From positions 5,094,972-5,158,971 of the forward strand of contig NC_045146.1 of NCBI RefSeq assembly GCF_008831285.2: DNA of 64,000 nucleotides, read 5' to 3'. The DNA comes from Nymphaea colorata (taxonomy: Eukaryota > Streptophyta > Magnoliopsida > Nymphaeales > Nymphaeaceae). The notes beneath the pieces were generated by a model. The model saw only the letters and a list, made by a program, of their open reading frames with translations. It was not told where the DNA came from and searched no databases. Positions 52,264 through 63,395 of this stretch are shown here, one piece after another. The position numbers and the translations under genes are program-made. How positions within the stretch are numbered: position 1 is the stretch's first letter; every line of letters begins with the position of its first letter.

Positions 52264-52637
52264 CTTTCAGCGGGTCGGGTATCTGTTGGATCAGGTTCTT
52301 CGTGCAAACACACCAGACTTGCACATTTGGATTTGGGCCTTCTGTTCCGAACAATAATATCGGATCACAAAAAATGAATCCCGATTCTCACCCATATCAG
52401 TTTATTCGAATCGGCCAGCAAAAAGTCTGAATCACTCGGAATCTGAATAGTTAATAAATGGAATTAGAGAAAAGAAAACAAAAATAAACAAACATATACT
52501 GTTAAAGTTTTAAAAATATGCCACAAGGTTCCCTTCAATGGGTGCATGTTAGATCAAACCGGGACCAATACGATTAAAATAAGCCAATTCTAACACATAA
52601 TGGCTGATTTTACCAACATCGATTGTGGCGGCATTGA
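52264..52637. other. upstream flank of eS26
   Basis: No gene seen. Sequence is AT-rich beyond the first 60 bp and contains no convincing open frame. Confidence 0.5.
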
Positions 52638-52918
52638 AGGTAGGCCTGGACATCCGACCAGCTCGGCTTTGCTTGATCAGAGTTAAGTTTGATGCTCTAA
52701 ACCCGAGTTCGGGTTCGACCTGGCTAAAATAAAAAATTATTTTAAAAAATATAAAATATTTTTTTAATATAAATATATTTTTAATAATACAATATATCTT
52801 GTTAATAAAATAAAAATAATATTTAAAATTTATTAAACGAAATCGGCCATGTCGAGCCATGACTTGATCAAGCTAGGCACTGACCACTCATTGGATATCT
52901 GGCCCGATGCCCACCTCT
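52638..52918. mobile_element. MITE of the 'gggcatcgggcc' repeat family, about 281 bp
   Basis: The left end aggtaggcctggacatccga and the inverse of the right end (aggtgggcatcgggccag) match imperfectly over about 20 bp. The centre (52730-52840) is almost pure A/T. The gggcatcgggcc-type end is shared with 18290-18620. No transposase is present. Confidence 0.5.
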
Positions 52919-53235
52919 AATTGAATGTATGCTTAAAATATATAGATTAAGAGTTGCTATGCCCATTTTCGGTCTTGGGTTGTTCTGCCATTAAACTTAA
53001 AAGTTTTCACAAAAATTTAATGACAAACTTTATAGGATTTAAATGATTAGGGGATCTAAATCTTATAGGGACATTTATAGTTTGGAGCCATAGTGAACAG
53101 CAGTTGCCTGCCCAGACCTGAGACATCTACCCGATGCCAATGGTTTTGTTCAAGGTTATAAATATTGATCTTAGCATCGTATCGATTTGATTAGCGATAC
53201 ATTGGAATTTTTAATTACTGTCATCAGCATGTACT
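52919..53235. other. intergenic sequence between repeats
   Basis: No coding or repeat structure recognised. Confidence 0.4.
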
Positions 53236-53440
53236 TAAGGATGGCCGTCAAGTTGGCTGAGGCCTGGCCCAAAGCTCAACACAGATGGGTTCAAGCTACC
53301 CCAAAACTTTTTCTAGCAGCCCAAAACTGGCCCGGTCGTGCCCGACCATCAATTTTATACCATCGGGTTACCCGATTTATTTTAATATCTCAGAAACCCT
53401 TAGTGATGTGCTAAGAATGTCATCGATAACACATGATGAG
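53236..53440. mobile_element. second copy of dispersed repeat family
   Basis: Ordered motifs aaggatggccgtcaagttgg, attttaatatctcagaaacc and gtcatcgataacacatgatg parallel those at 18290-18620 (gggcatcggactgggcc, ttttaatatcttagaaacac, gtcattagcgacacatga). The copies are old and diverged. Confidence 0.45.
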
Positions 53441-54303
53441 CTTTTAATGGAGTTATCGGCCATGATCTACAACCATGTTTACCCATCGTTTGTGTCTACC
53501 AGTAACACAATCCTCTCTACGGTCTTATGTGGAGTAGATGAAACCTTCTCTCTGAATATCTCGAACCATCTCTCCAAACCTCTTGAAGTCTCTCACTCTC
53601 TCTCTCTCTCTCTCTCTCTAGCCTTTTTGGAGAGTGGAGGAACATTTCCCTCTCCCCCCTCTCTTTTTTGCATGTGCTATGGCTGCAATATTAGCATAAA
53701 AAGAAGTTTTTGTGCTTCATGTGAATATTTTACTCTCTAATGTTCTTGTAAAGAAAAAGAAAACTTCAAGTGAATATTCACTCTTTCACAGCAAGACAAA
53801 GCTTACTATGGTGGATGTCACCCAGTGCTACCGTATCCACGCCCTTAATCCTCCATTTAGTTAGATGTAGTAAGGTTTTCCAACCCCAAAAATGCTCTGC
53901 TAGATCCATGAGTCATGCTTATCACTTTCAACAAGCCACATTTCGTGGACCTCATGCCAACCCCTCCATTACTGCAAGGTTCCACAATTATTCCCATTTC
54001 ATCATATGTATATATCTAAGGAAATTCCACCATAATTCAATTAAGTCTAAAAATAGTTCCTCATGGGATTTTGAATGGAAAAGGGCACATTCATTGAGGT
54101 AGCATCTGCCAACAAATTAAAAGGAAATTGTGTTCCAAAGAAAAATTCTTTTGGCCACTTTTTTGCACTAAGAGATCATTTGAATGCGGTGAAATGCTAC
54201 AGCATAAACAGAACAAACACCTTTTCCATGCCGTTGATGCAAACACTGGCCACATAATCTTTTCCACAATTTCTCCCTCTCCATTGATTTTGCAGGCTCT
54301 TCT
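53441..54303. other. left flank of the retroelement array
   Basis: It contains a (CT)n tract at about 53591-53619. Short frames between 53770 and 54257 look chance-like. The five bases before the LTR (cttct, 54299-54303) would be the left target-site copy; the right copy lies outside the window. Confidence 0.45.
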
Positions 54304-57300
54304 TGTGACGTTCGTTGTTTGGCAGGACGGGTCGGGTCAGGGTCCAGACCCGGACCCGAGCCCCTCACTCGTGAGCGAGCCCGACCCCGCCTCCCCTCCC
54401 CCGTCTTTCCTTCTTCTCCGCCTTTCCCCCTCTTCGTCTGCTACGACAGTAGCTTGGTGAAGCTCGAGGGCGGTGGGTGGAGCAGCGGCGAAGGTGACTG
54501 AAGGGGGCAGCGGCAGCGACGGCGACAGAGGTGGCAGCGGCGGCGGCGGCGGCTTGGTAAAACTCTCTCTCTCTCGTTCTTTGTTTCCCTTCTCCACCAC
54601 TCTCATGTTCCTTTGCCCTCCCTATCGAATGCTCTCTCTTCCTCTCTCTCGCCCCTCTCTTTTCCCCCCCCCCCCCTTTCCGATAGCCCTCTCCCACACG
54701 GTCCCTCTCCTTACTCTCCCACCGACTCTCTCTTCTCTCTCGTCCTCTCCCCTCACTGCCCTTCTTCCCTTTTTCTGTCTGAATCTCTCTCTCTCTGTCT
54801 TCCCTTGCCTCACGTATCCTAAGTGAGCTCGTTCTCCCCATTTTCTTTCAAATTGTTTTTCCCCTTATCCCAATCGAGCACTCCCTCACGGTTTTCAACC
54901 TTGTTTGTTAGGATTCCAGCTTGGAAAACGTGTTTTCCCCGTCCTAGCAGCGAGTAGGCAGTGTTGGTGGTGGAGGTTTAGCACGATTTTTGCCGTTCGG
55001 GGACCGATTGATCGTTTGAGGTGACTGCCGGAGGCGTTGCAGCAGTTCAAATTCTTGATTGAGGGTGAGTGAGACCTAATCAAGCCCAAATTATTGACTA
55101 TTATCTTTTAGAGCATGTATAATTATGGTTCGAGCATGCTAGAGCTTAGAATTGATGATTTTGGGACGCATGTTAGTAATTTTGTTTTTGGGGGAAACTT
55201 AGGATTTGCGTTGGAAAGTGATGATTCATGTATTTAATGATCGTTTAAGCATGATGGATTAAGTTTCGAAGCTTTAAGGAAACATGGTAGAGATTGTGAG
55301 GTTGTGGAGAAGTTTTGGAACCGTCTTAGGGAGTGTAGCGCAGACTTCGGTGAACGGGTGTATCATGAAGTTAATTAGGGATATATGCGTATTGGGATGT
55401 GACTTGAGGTTGATGTCTTACTTAAAGAACGTTATTGAGGAAGGAATTAGTGATGGTTTGATTGATGATTGAAGGCTTTGATAATTCGAGGCAACGTCAA
55501 GACGTAAAGGATGAGGCCTTGTGGAGAGCTCGTTGGTCGACACTACCTGTCGACACCCTCTTGAGGCGACAACCCGTGCCTCAAGGATTTTATTTTTTGT
55601 ATCTGTTCGTTTCTGTTTGAATGGTGTAGGCATCTAGTAGAAACCTTATTCTCGTTTATGTTTGCAGGTGCACCGGGCTCATCCCATCGACCTTGAGTTC
55701 GAAGCTTGAGGCATTTTGAAGAATTTGGTGAGCGCGCCACAGGTATGGCAACTTTCCAGGCAAATTCCTGCCTGGGGCAATTGTGTGATTAGGTGCTCCT
55801 AGGATCAAGGGATCCTAGGATTGTGATGTTAATTGATTGACTGTTTTGTGATTGAGTATGTGTATGTTGCTTACATGATATGAATGGGTTAGAAAGATTA
55901 TTAGTCATTCGATTTAAAAATGTTACGCATTGGCATGTGCATGCTAGAATTGATATCTGTTTAGGACAGATGAGGTGGGGTATCGAGTCGAGTGTTTCCT
56001 CGACCCCAATTGTGCATTAGAAAGCATCATAGAATGATAACTGCATAGGACAGCTATGAGCCAACCGCAGATCGAGACTACTCTCTGTGGATTGGCTAAG
56101 TTTTTCGAAAAGGTGATTGACATGATTGATGTGAGGATTGATGTGATGATTGATATGAATGTGTATGTTGTTGCATATGCATTGCCATGGACAATGATGC
56201 AAATTGATGTTTTGGAGGGTAGTTGTACCCGTATGGTATGACGGCTAGCAATGACTGTTACTGTATGTATAGACCTCATGTGGAGGTAATCGGAGGTGTG
56301 GGTGCACTCGGGAAGTGTACTAACCTCGTGTGCTAGCCAGTCATCTTGTGAATGTGTAACTATAATGATAAGAATGAATAACTAAGAGATGAGAGGCCAG
56401 TGGGATGTGGCTATGTGTTTGGGAGACGTCCCCCTTGATTGCCACTGGTCTCGCCTGTCAGAGCGCAGGCGGTGCAAGGCCCCAGGGTTCTGTTGTGTGT
56501 TGTGCTTGGAGCGTTGGGCTCCTGCCTTCTCAACCTGGGTGTCCTAGGGAAGGCTGAGTATCTCACCTTGGATTTCACACATCCAGGGATGAGTGCTCTA
56601 CCGCTGCAGCGGGTGAAATGGATCCATACTGTTATGGGCCACCACGGGGGTTGTCTCTCGGTTGTAGGCCGCCCGCGGTGTGCACATGCCTGTGTTGCAC
56701 CCACAGGAACTGTTAATGCACTAAAGTTAATGAAAATGCAATGTGTTTGACAGAATGCATGTGACTGACGTATATGCGATTGATATGAATGCAAGTGTTA
56801 TGTTTAAGCATGCTTCGCATGTGACTGATGTTGTGTTAGTGTGGCCATCAAGTGGCTTTTACGTGTCGCACTCAGACGCGACATGACGATAGATGGGTTG
56901 ATATTTGTCCCATTATTTGAGCCTTACTTGAGAGGGTTTGGCATTTTCCTGGCTTGTTGCCATACTGCGAAGGCTGAGCCTTCAGTTGTTTTCTTTTTCA
57001 GGTTTTGGCGGACCCGGGGCAACAGGTTGAGCGGATGGCTTCACTCACATCCTACTGGGGTGGTTTTGGGATTGTCGTTTGTAGTGCCGGCGCGTCATGT
57101 TTTGGTTTTATTGATGTCTTCTTTTTGTTAGGCATCAATGTTATTGATTTTGGAGCATTTTGGTCATGCACATAGATGTGAATTTGTATGAAACAAAATG
57201 GTTATATTAATTAAAGTTCGCCCCATTGTTTTGAATTGCTTGGCTCATCGTCTTTTTGAATTGTTGGGTAGTCACACCTCGATTGCTTTATGTTTAGAAA

Positions 57301-57343
57301 AAAAAAAAAATAGTTTGAGTGTTAAAAAGGTCGGGGCGTGACA
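54304..57343 (+). repeat. first LTR (about 3,040 bp)
   Basis: It starts TGTGACG and ends CGTGACA, 4 bp before the primer site. It is near-identical to 59826-62894 over its whole length. The 5' third is GC-rich with CT tracts and a GGC-repeat stretch near 54540; the rest is of mixed composition. The many long frames in it recur identically in the second LTR and are not genes. Confidence 0.92.
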
Positions 57344-57347
57344 GTTT

Positions 57348-57360
57348 TGGTATCAGAGCC
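57348..57360 (+). other. primer binding site, first internal region
   Basis: tggtatcagagcc is complementary to the 3' end of plant initiator tRNA-Met, the usual primer for these elements. Confidence 0.9.
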
Positions 57361-57579
57361 ATGGCAAACCCCATTATAGATGTGAGTTAAAGCCTATCTG
57401 TGAAGTCGTGTTGCCCAGGTACGCATTTGTTTGATTAGTTGGTTATTGTAGTTTTGATTTTTCAAGTATAGGTATGTAATGTGATCTGTGTTTTGAACTT
57501 CGTGCTAATGCACGTTGTGATTTGACTTGTGAGTTTGGTATTGGTCGTGATTTGAGAATTAAGGATCTTGTTTGTACAG

Positions 57580-57844
57580 ATGGAATATCATCGTAGGGGT
57601 AAGAAGCGAGCTGGGCCGTCTTCAGAGGCACATAGAGAGCCCAGCCCAACCCATTCTGATGCGCATACTCTGCGGGGTGACAGTGCGACAGAGCCCCAGT
57701 ATGCCCAGCTAGGTGGGGGTGCCCAAACCCCACCGAGACAGACTCCGCCAGTGGATCAGCAGACTATATTGCTGACCACGTTGCAGACGCTGACCACGTT
57801 AATGCAGTCTATGGTCGGTACTAAAGGACAAGCTTACTTCTGCC
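57580..57844 (+). pseudogene. gag N-terminal fragment, first copy
   Basis: The frame starts at ATG 57580 (MEYHRRGKKRAGPSSEAHRE) about 220 bp after the primer site. It reads a Pro/Thr-rich leader and an [15 protein letters not shown] helix before breaking at about 57844. There the sequence jumps in a different frame to pol RNase H. The capsid and zinc-knuckle parts of gag are absent. Confidence 0.75.
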
Positions 57845-59776
57845 CCTATTCTAACGCTTCCATCAAGTCATTCCGGTTTTGTGGTGTACACTGATGCTTC
57901 GGGGATCGGATATGGTTGTGTGTTGATGCAGCATGGCCGTGTAGTGGCTTATGCATCAAGACAGTTGAAAACCAATGAGCAACACTACCCCACTCATGAT
58001 TTGGAGTTGGGAGCAATCGTATTCGCATTGAAGATGTGGAGACACTATCTTTATGGTGCAACATTCGAGGTGTTTACAGATCACAAGTCTCTGAAGTATA
58101 TATCCTCACAAAGGGATCTCAACTTGAGGCAAAGAAGATGGATCGAATATTTAAAGGATTATGATTTCACCATATCGTATCATCCAGGCACGGCGAATGT
58201 GGTGGCAGATGCGTTGAGCAGGCATGCCAAGGCGACAATGTGCAGTATCTTGACTCGTTCTTGGACATTATTGCAAGATGTGATAGCTTGGCAGCCTTGC
58301 ATATGTGATGAGCACAAGGCAACGATGACAGCCTTGATACGACGTCCTTTGATGGAGGAACTTGTAATGAAGCAAAAGGAAGATTCAAAGTTTGCTAAGA
58401 ACATGAAAGCAAGCCAGAAGAACGATTCTCTTTGGCATCAAGATGAAGATGGTTCATTGCGGTTTCGGTAGAGAGTATGAGTTCCTAGAGATGAAGGGGT
58501 GAAGCGTCTGTTGCTTGATGAAGATCACAAATCTAAGTTTTCTATTCACCCGGGCAGTACAAAGATGTTTCAAGTTTTGAGAAGAAATTTTTGGTGGCCT
58601 GGAATGAAGCGTGAAATTGCAGAATATGTGGCAAAGTGCTTGATTTGCCAACAGGTAAAAACAGAGCATCAGCGGCCAGGAGGCTTGTTGCAAAAAATCG
58701 ATATTCCAGTGTGGAAATGGGAAGACATTACGATGGATTTTGTGGTTGGGTTATCTCGTACCAAAAGACAACAGAATGCCATATGGGTGATTGTTGATCG
58801 ACTTACTAAGTCCACTCACTTTCTGCCAATCAGAATCAGTCAATCATTGGAAAGTCTCGCAGAGTTGTATATTGGCGAGATAGTGAGATTGCATGGAGTG
58901 CCAAAGTCTATCATTTCGGATCGAGATCCGCGTTTTACCTCTAGGTTTTGGGGGCAATTACAGAGGGCTTTGGGTACCAAGCTTAAGATGAGCACAGCAT
59001 TTCATCCCCAAACTGATGGGCAATCAGAGAGGACTATTCAGACCTTAGAAGACATGTTGCGTGCATGTGTCTTAGAGTGGAAAGGAGAATGGGACAAACA
59101 TGTGAAACTGGCAGAATTTGCTTACAATAATAGTTACCACTCTAGTATTGGGATGACACCTTTTGAGGCTTTGTATGGAAGACCGTGCAGATCGCCAACT
59201 TGTTGGGCCGAATTGGGGGATGGTAAGGTCGAAAACCCTTTAGTATTGCAACACTACACCGACCAAGTGAAATTGATACGGAAAAAGTTGTTGACTGCTC
59301 AGAGTAGACAGAAAAGTTATGCTGACATTCATCGTAGAGAATTGACTTTTGAGGTGGGTGATCATGTGTTTTTAAAGATTTCTCCTACTAAGAGTGTTTT
59401 TCGCTTTGGTGTGAAGGGAAAATTGAGCCCGAGGTTCATAGGACCTTTTGAGATATTAGAGAAGTTTGGAGAAGTGGCATACAGATTGGCACTACCACCT
59501 GACTTGAGCCATGTTCATGACGTTTTCCATGTTTCCATGCTTTGGAAATACGTACCCGATCCAACACATGTGATTGATTTTCAAGGTATTCTAGTACAAG
59601 ATGATTTGACAATGGAAGAACAACTCATTAGAATTGTGGATCATCGAGAGCAAGTGCTTCGCACTAAGAGGATTCCTTTAGTGAAAGTGGAATGGCAGTA
59701 CCATGGGTTGAAGGAGAGTACATGGGAGCATGAGGAGGACATGCGGAAGCAATATCCACACTTGTTCCTGCATTGA
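57845..59776 (+). pseudogene. pol fragment: RNase H, integrase, chromodomain (two internal stops)
   Basis: One frame reads RNase H ([54 protein letters not shown]). It then meets in-frame TAG at 58469 and TGA at 58478 and continues as a 425-codon frame (58499-59776). That frame holds the integrase zinc region (HKSKFSIHPG...CLICQQVK), a DDE core (ITMDFVVGL, IISDRDPRF, QTDGQSERTIQ), the GPFEIL GPY/F-type segment and a chromodomain (KVEWQYHGLKESTWE). Integrase catalytic residues are all visible. Protease and reverse transcriptase are deleted, so the element cannot replicate alone. Confidence 0.9.
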
Positions 59777-59813
59777 GGTATGAGCTAAATTTCGAGGACG
59801 AAATTTTCTTTTT

Positions 59814-59825
59814 AGGTGGGTAGGA
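59814..59825 (+). other. polypurine tract
   Basis: aggtgggtagga lies immediately before the second LTR and follows the ttcgaggacgaaatttt-type leader usual in this clade. It would prime plus-strand synthesis. Confidence 0.75.
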
Positions 59826-62800
59826 TGTGACGCTCGTTGTTTGGTAGGACTGGTCGGGTCAGGGTCCAGACCCGGACCCGAGCCCCTCACTCGTGAGCGA
59901 GCCCGACCCCGCCTCCCCTCCCCCGTCTTTCCTTCTTCTCCGCCTTTCCCCCTCTTCGTCTGCTACGACAGTAGCTTGGTGAAGCTCGAGGGCGGTGGGT
60001 GGAGCAGCGGCGAAGGTGACTGAAGGGGGCAGCGGCAGCGACGGCGACAGAGGTGGCAGCGGCGGCGGCGGCGGCGGCTTGGTAAAACTCTCTCTCTCTC
60101 GTTCTTTGTTTCCCTTCTCCACCACTCTCATGTTCCTTTGCCCTCCCTATCGAATGCTCTCTCTTCCTCTCTCTCGCCCCTCTCTTTCCCCCCCCCCCTT
60201 TTCGATAGCCCTCTCCCACACGGTCCCTCTCCTTACTCTCCCACCGACTCTCTCTTCTCTCTCGTCCTCTCCCCTCACTGCCCTTCTTCCCTTTTTCTGT
60301 CTGAATCTCTCTCTCTCTGTCTTCCCTTGCCTCACGTATCCTAAGTGAGCTCGTTCTCCCCATTTTCTTTCAAATTGTTTTTCCCCTTATCCCAATCGAG
60401 CACTCCCTCACGGTTTTCAACCTTGTTTGTTAGGATTCCAGCTTGGAAAACGTGTTTTTCCCCTCCTAGCAGCGAGTAGGCTGTTGGTGGTGGAGGTTTA
60501 GCACGATTTTTGCCGTTCGGGGACCGATTGATCGTTTGAGGTGACTGCCGGAGGCGTTGCAGCAGTTCAAATTCTTGATTGAGGGTGAGCGAGACCTAAT
60601 CAAGCCCAAATTATTGACTATTATCTTTTAGAGCATGTATAATTATGGTTCGAGCATGCTAGAGCTTAGAATTGATGATTTTGGGACACATGTTAGTAAT
60701 TTTGTTTTTGGGGGAAACTTAGGATTTGCGTTGGAAAGTGATGATTCATGTATTTAATGATCGTTTAAGCATGATGGATTAAGTTTCGAAGCTTTAAGGA
60801 AACATGGTAGAGATTGTGAGGTTGTGGGGAAGTTTTGGAACCGTCTTAGGGAGTGTAGCGTAGACTTCGGTGAACGGGTGTATCATGAAGTTAATTATGG
60901 ATATATGCGTATTGGGATGTGACTTGAGGTTGATGTCTTACTTAAAGAACGTTATTGAGGAAGGAATTAGTGATGGTTTGATTGATGGTTGAAGGCTTTG
61001 ATAATTCGAGGCAACGTCAAGACGTAAAGGAGGAGGCCTTGTGGAGAGCTCGTTGGTCGACACTACCTGTCGACACCCTCTTGAGGCGACAACACGTGCC
61101 TCAAGGATTTTATTTTTTTGTATCTGTTCGTTTCTGTTTGAATGGTGTAGGCATCTAGTAGAAACCTTATTCTCGTTTATGTTTGCAGGTGCACCGGGCT
61201 CATCCCGTCGACCTTGAGTTCGAAGCTTGAGGCATTTTGAAGAATTTGGTGAGCGCGCCACAGGTATGGCAACTTTCCAGGCAAATTCCTGCCTGGGGCA
61301 ATTGTGTGATTGGGTGCTCCTAGGATCAAGGGATCTAGGATTGTGATGTTAATTGATTGACTGTTTTGTGATTGAGTATGTGTATGTTGCTTACATGATA
61401 TGAATGGGTTAGAAAGATTATTAGTCATTCGATTTAAAAATGTTACGCATTGGCATGTGCATGCTAGAATTGATATCTGTTTAGGACAGATGAGGTGGGG
61501 TATCGAGTCGAATGTCTCCTCGACCCCAATTCTGCATTAGAAAGCATCATAAAATGATAACTGCATAGGACAGCTACGAGCCAACAGCAGATCGAGACTA
61601 CTCTCTGTGGATTGGCTAAGTTTTTCGAAGAGGTGATTGACATGATTGATGTGAGGATTGATGTGATGATTGATATGAATGTGTATGTTGTTGCATATGC
61701 ATTGCCATGGGCAATGATGCAAATGGATGTTTTGGAGGGTAGTTGTACCCGTATGGTATGACGGCTAGCAATGACTGTTACTGTATGTATAGACCTCATG
61801 TGGAGGTAATCGGAGGTGTGGGTGCACTCGAGAAGTGTACTAACATCGTGTGCTAGCCAGTTATCTTGTGAATGTGTAACTATAATGATAAGAATGAATA
61901 ACTAAGAGATGAGAGGCCAGTGGGATGTGGCTATGTGTTTGGGAGACGTCCCCCTTGATTGCCACTGGTCTCGCCTGTCAGAGCGCAGGCGGTGCAAGGC
62001 CCCAGGGTTCTGTTGTGTGTTGTGCTTGGAGCGTTGGGCTCCTGCCTTCCCAACCTGGGTATCCTAGGGAAGGCTGAGTATCTCACCTTGGACTTCACAC
62101 ATCCATGGATCAGTGCTCTATCGCTGCAGCGGGTGAAATGGATCCATACTGTTATGGACCACCACGGGGGTTGTCTCTCGGTTGTAGGCTGCCCGCGGTG
62201 TGCACGTGCCTGTGTTGCACCCACAGGAACTGTTAATGCACTAAAGTTAATGAAAATGCAATGTGTTTGACAGAATGCATGTGACTGACGTATATGCGAT
62301 TGATATGAATGCATGTGACTGACGTATATGCGATTGATATGAATGCAAGTGTTATGTTTAAGCATGCTTCGCATGTGACTGATGTTGTGTTAGTGTGGCC
62401 ATCAAGTGGCTTTTACGTGTCGCACTCAGACGCGACATGACGATAGATGGGTTGATATTTGTCCCTTTATTTGAGCCTTACTTGAGAGGGTTTGACATTT
62501 TCCTGGCTTGTTGCCATACTGCGAAGGCTGAGCCTTCAGTTGTTTTCTTTTTCAGGTTTTGGCGGACCCGGGGCAACAGGTTGAGCGGATGGCTTCACTC
62601 ACGTCCTACTGGGGTGGTTTTGGGATTGTCGTTTGTAGTACCGGCGCGTCATGTTTTGGTTTTATTGATGTCTTCTTTTTGTTAGGCATCAATGTTATTG
62701 ATTTTGGGGCATTTTGGTCATGCACATAGATGTGAATTTGTATGAAACAAAATGGTTATATTAATGAAAGTTCGCCCCATTGTTTTGAATTGCTTAGCTC

Positions 62801-62894
62801 ATCGTCTTTTTGAATTGTTGGGTAGTCACACCTCGATTCCTTTATGTTTAGAAAAAAAAAATAGTTTGAGGGTTAAAAAGGTCGGGGCGTGATA
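59826..62894 (+). repeat. second (shared, central) LTR (about 3,069 bp)
   Basis: It starts TGTGACG right after the polypurine tract and ends GTGATA, a C-to-T change from the first LTR's GTGACA, so the terminal CA is lost. It is longer than the first LTR mainly because of a 34-bp tandem duplication at 62273-62340 (first LTR has one copy near 56753). Confidence 0.92.
62273..62340. repeat. 34-bp tandem duplication private to second LTR
   Basis: The unit gaatgcatgtgactgacgta... occurs twice here and once at the matching place in the first LTR (about 56753). Confidence 0.95.
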
Positions 62895-62898
62895 GTTT

Positions 62899-62911
62899 TG
62901 GTATCAGAGCC
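62899..62911 (+). other. primer binding site, second internal region
   Basis: tggtatcagagcc again follows the LTR, now the central one. This shows that a second internal region begins here rather than host sequence. Confidence 0.9.
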
Positions 62912-63130
62912 ATGGCAAACCCCATTATGGATGTAAGTTAAAGCCTATCTGTGAAGTCGTGTTGCCCAGGTACGCATTTGTTTGATTAGTTGGTTATTGT
63001 AGTTTTGATTTTTCAAGTATAGGTATGTAATGTGATCTGTGTTTTGAACTTCGTGCTAATGCACCTTGTGATTTGACTTGTGAGTTTGGTATTGGTCGTG
63101 ATTTGAGAATTAAGGATCTTGTTTGTATAG

Positions 63131-63395
63131 ATGGAATATCATCGTAGGGGTAAGAAGCGAGCTGGGCCGTCTTCAGAGGCACATAGAGAGCCCAGCCCAA
63201 CCCATTCTGATGCGCATACTCCGCGGGGTGACGGTGCGACAGAGCCCCAGTATGCCCATCTAGGTGGGGGTGCCCAAACCCCACCGAGACAGACTCCGCC
63301 AGTGGATCAGCAGACTATATTGCTGACCACGTTGCAGACGCTGACCACGTTAATGCAGTCTATGGTTGGTACTAAAGGACAAGCTTACTTCTGCC
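63131..63395 (+). pseudogene. gag N-terminal fragment, second copy
   Basis: It is the same frame as 57580-57844 with a handful of substitutions, and breaks at the same junction into RNase H. Confidence 0.75.

Noticed and set aside
54337-54841. Long frames on both strands in the GC-rich 5' part of the LTR, repeated at 59859-60363
   Set aside because: Low-complexity Arg/Glu and Ser/Pro translations of CT and GGC tracts; they recur only because the LTR is duplicated.
55944-57131. Paired frames of about 96-127 codons inside the first LTR (and their copies in the second)
   Set aside because: Overlapping frames on both strands, no domain features, located between LTR boundaries; not genes.
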